A DNA stretch of 7,658 nucleotides. It comes from Actinomycetes bacterium. Its GTDB lineage: Bacteria > Actinomycetota > Actinomycetes > Actinomycetales > Cellulomonadaceae. The DNA lies in contig JAEWOA010000118.1 of assembly GCA_023461115.1 (NCBI GenBank), positions 1 through 7,658 of the forward strand. The letters run 5' to 3'. Every line of letters begins with the position of its first letter. Within the stretch, counting starts at the first letter, position 1. A program made the translations under genes and the position numbers. The notes under the pieces are model-generated. The model did not search any database, was not told where the DNA came from, and saw nothing but the letters and a program-made list of their open reading frames with translations. Below are positions 5,929 through 7,658 of this stretch, piece by piece.

Positions 5929-6959
5929 CAGTCCTCCAGGGCGGCCTGCAAGGCCGGTTCGTCGGTGTCGGTGCTCTGGGTGTGCTGCTGCGGGACTAGG
6001 CCCTCGTCGGCGAGCTGACCGCGCTCAGCGATCTCGCGCGCGGCCTCGAGGTACGCGAGCGCGCCCGTGGATCCGGCGTCATAGGTGATGACGGTCTGCC
6101 CGTACGACGGCGCCTCCGAGATTCGCACCGAGCGCGGCACGGTGGTCCGCAGCGTGCGTTCCGGAAAGTGCGTGCGGACCTCTTCCGCCACCTGCTGCGC
6201 GAGGTTGGTGCGCGCGTCGTACATGGTGAGCAGGATCGTCGAGACGTGCAGGTCGCGGTTCAGGTGCGCCTGGATCAGCTGGATGGTCTTGAGCAGCTGG
6301 CTCAGACCCTCGAGCGCGTAGTACTCGCACTGGATCGGAATGAGCACCTCGCGGCCCACGACGAACGCGTTGACCGTGAGGAGCCCGAGGCTCGGCGGGC
6401 AGTCCACGAAGACGTAGTCGATCGGCTCCTGGCCGTTCGCGACCCGCCATTCGAGGTACGAGTCGAGCGCCGCCCGCAGCCTGGTCTCGCGCGCCACCAT
6501 CGAGACCAGCTCGATCTCGGCGCCGGACAAGTCGATGGTCGCCGGCAGGCACCAGAGGTTCGGGACGTCCGGGCTCTCCTGGACCGCGTCCTGGATCGGA
6601 GCGCCGTCGACCAGCACCTCATAGATCGAGGGCGTCCCGGCCCGGTGGTCGATTCCCAGCGCGGTCGACGCATTGCCCTGCGGATCGTTGTCCAGCACCA
6701 GCACGTTCAGCCCGGACTGCGCGAGCGCCGCCGCGAGGTTCACGGTGGTCGTCGTCTTGCCCACGCCACCCTTCTGGTTGGCCACGGTGATCACACGCGT
6801 CTTCTCGGGCCGCGGGAACCGCCGCCCCCGGAGCTCGATCCGACGACGAGCGTCGAGCTGCAACTCCGCCATGAGCGGTGTGTCGGGGGACGCCTGCGGG
6901 AGGCTCTCGACGAGCGCCGCTCGGCGCAGCTCGTCGTGGTCGTGCTCTGCAGTGGTCAT
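5928..6959 (-). CDS. parA: Chromosome-partitioning ATPase ParA (start uncertain)
   Basis: Walker-type ATPase that dimerises with ATP on the nucleoid and moves ParB-parS complexes. Numbered from the preferred ATG at 6957-6959 (343 residues): deviant Walker A KGGVGKT at 63-69, with signature lysine K63 and K68; LDNDPQGN at 89-96; Walker B/switch II VDCPPSLG at 185-192; and PRSVRISEAPSYG at 275-287. A charged tail of about 25 residues ends the protein. The segment DTPLM...DARRR at 26-40, just before the ATPase core, resembles the conserved pre-core segment I recall in other actinobacterial ParAs, so a start at the later ATG (6870-6872) looks too short. No good SD precedes 6959. The frame continues to the window edge, and a GTG at 7593-7595 would give 555 residues. 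Codon use supports the shorter form: 1 of 30 codons ends in A/T in the Walker region against 13 of 43 just before 6959. TGATG overlap with parB. Confidence 0.93.
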   Translation of the reverse strand: MTTAEHDHDELRRAALVESLPQASPDTPLMAELQLDARRRIELRGRRFPRPEKTRVITVANQKGGVGKTTTTVNLAAALAQSGLNVLVLDNDPQGNASTALGIDHRAGTPSIYEVLVDGAPIQDAVQESPDVPNLWCLPATIDLSGAEIELVSMVARETRLRAALDSYLEWRVANGQEPIDYVFVDCPPSLGLLTVNAFVVGREVLIPIQCEYYALEGLSQLLKTIQLIQAHLNRDLHVSTILLTMYDARTNLAQQVAEEVRTHFPERTLRTTVPRSVRISEAPSYGQTVITYDAGSTGALAYLEAAREIAERGQLADEGLVPQQHTQSTDTDEPALQAALED

Positions 6960-7073
6960 CGTGGCGCTGGTTCCCGTGGTCGTTGTGCTCTCGGCGACGC
7001 TCCCCTGGTCCCCGGAGCGCACTCCATTGTCCGGTGTGGGGTTCAGTGCTCCGTCACTCTGCTCGCCGTGTCG

Positions 7074-7089
7074 CGTTTCACGTGAAACA
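7074..7089. promoter_or_regulatory. parS: parS centromere site (ParB binding)
   Basis: CGTTTCACGTGAAACA matches 15 of 16 bases of the bacterial parS consensus (first base C for T) and contains the perfect 14-base palindrome GTTTCACGTGAAAC at 7075-7088, the actinobacterial form. ParB should nucleate here and spread over neighbouring DNA, including parAB. In the open parA frame it reads VSRET, a string that recurs in actinobacterial ParA N-termini because of this embedded site. Confidence 0.95.
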
Positions 7090-7319
7090 TCGACGCTCTG
7101 CGCGCCGCCGGCAACCGGAGCCCGCTCCTCCTCCGGCGCGCTCGTCGCAGGCCCGTCCACGTAGACCACGGGCGCCGCGGCGCCGGTCACCCATGGGCGC
7201 GGACCGCTCGGCCCCCAGTCTTCAGTGGTGGGTTCATAGGGCGCCTGGGCGAGGGGTCGGGACGCCTCGGCCTCGTCGGGTGACGCCACGCTCGCAGCGT
7301 CTGCCGTCGAGCGCGCAAC

Positions 7320-7361
7320 GTCAGCCTTCGGGCTCGCGGCGTCAGCCGCCGGGCTCGCGGC
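7320..7361. repeat. Two 21-base direct repeats upstream of parA core
   Basis: Copies 7320-7340 and 7341-7361 share 19 of 21 bases (GTCAGCC, then TT or GC, then CGGGCTCGCGGC). In the open minus frame they read as Ala-Ser-Pro-x-Ala-Asp units. The length is a multiple of three, so copy-number change would keep the frame. Confidence 0.8.
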
Positions 7362-7550
7362 TTCCACCCGGGAGTCGGTGCGCTCGGCTCCTGCCCGCCC
7401 CTGCGCCTGTACCGACTCGGGGACCGCCTGGGAGGAGTCGTGTTCGCGTCGATCGACGCTGGAGTCCGCCGCGTGTGAAGCCTGATCAGGCAGTGTCTCC
7501 ATTAGTGCGTTCATCGGCTCGGTAGCCGCACCCACACCGTTCTTCTCCGC

Positions 7551-7595
7551 GCCAGCCGTCCTCACGCCAGCCGTGCTCACGCCAGCCGTGCTCAC
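7551..7595. repeat. Three 15-base tandem repeats
   Basis: Units 7551-7565, 7566-7580 and 7581-7595 read GCCAGCCGTGCTCAC; units two and three are identical and the first differs at one base. On the minus strand each encodes V(S/R)TAG, and the outermost begins with a GTG that could be read as a start codon. Confidence 0.9.
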
Positions 7596-7604
7596 GGCGG
7601 CCTG

Positions 7605-7649
7605 GCCCGCGGCGGCCGTGCCCGCGGCGGCCGAGCCTGCCGTGGTCGT
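7605..7649. repeat. Second set of 15-base tandem repeats, decaying
   Basis: GCCCGCGGCGGCCGT (7605-7619) is repeated at 7620-7634 with one change and at 7635-7649 with four changes. The minus frame reads TTTAG, SAAAG, TAAAG. The period equals that of the set at 7551-7595 but the phase differs by three codons. The array may continue past the edge. Confidence 0.75.
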
Positions 7650-7658
7650 GTACTGGGC

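Larger units (their letters stand above)
6960..7658 (-). other. Open, low-complexity stretch upstream of parA: promoter region or N-terminal extension
   Basis: The parA frame stays open from 6959 to the right edge. Conceptual translation is Ala/Ser/Thr/Asp-rich with no recognisable domain. From the ATG at 7512-7514, 10 of the first 24 codons end in A or T, unlike the neighbouring genes, so at least that part looks non-coding or weakly selected. The stretch holds parS and three groups of direct repeats. No rsmG (gidB) motifs, expected next to parA in actinobacteria, were found in any leftward frame; that gene would lie beyond the edge. I could not place a convincing promoter. ATTGTC at 7026-7031 (GACAAT on the minus strand) is a possible -10 without a well-spaced -35. 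Confidence 0.6.

Noticed and set aside
7043..7090. Fifteen-codon minus-strand ORF beginning MFHVKRD
   Set aside because: Its first residues are dictated by the parS sequence, it is out of frame with parA, and there is no SD.
7480..7491. GCCTGATCAGGC, a perfect 12-base palindrome
   Set aside because: About two such palindromes are expected by chance in a window this size, and it does not extend or match a site I know.

Overview
The window is GC-rich DNA (roughly 70% G+C by eye, strongly G/C-ending codons) from an actinobacterial chromosome, next to the replication origin. The gene set (trxB-trxA converging on parB-parA, a parS site, and a membrane protein resembling the C-terminal part of the MurJ-associated pseudokinase) matches the oriC-flanking block of actinomycetes. 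ParA and ParB sequence style and the aminotransferase-Ddl pair suggest Micrococcales, perhaps a Cellulomonas relative; that placement is inference.

Layout. Positions 2-865 (+) hold the C-terminal part of a single-pass membrane protein with a proline-rich cytosolic stretch and an extracellular discoidin-like domain. A promoter with ECF-sigma (SigR/SigH-type) elements at 896-921 then precedes trxB (983-1987) and trxA (1987-2310), which overlap by one base and form a thioredoxin reductase/thioredoxin system. After 67 bases come a fold-type I PLP aminotransferase (2378-3694) and a divergent D-Ala-D-Ala ligase homologue (3691-4665), joined by an ATGA overlap. These converge on parB (4777-5928, -) and parA (from 5928 leftward to an uncertain start, -). 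The 111-base convergent gap contains two separate stem-loops, one suited to each direction.

The right end is the hardest part to read. The parA frame stays open to the window edge, well past the start of any ordinary ParA, but the extra stretch is Ala/Ser/Thr-rich, contains 15- and 21-base tandem repeats, and uses many more A/T-ending codons than the ParA core. A near-perfect parS site (7074-7089) lies inside it. I favour the ATG at 6957-6959 as the parA start, with parS upstream, but a long N-terminally extended ParA cannot be excluded.

Functionally the window joins thiol redox control, a probable cell-wall-related amino-acid/dipeptide pair, and chromosome segregation. I see no wholly new system. 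The least explained items are the coupled aminotransferase-Ddl pair, the repeat-rich parA upstream region, and the membrane discoidin protein.
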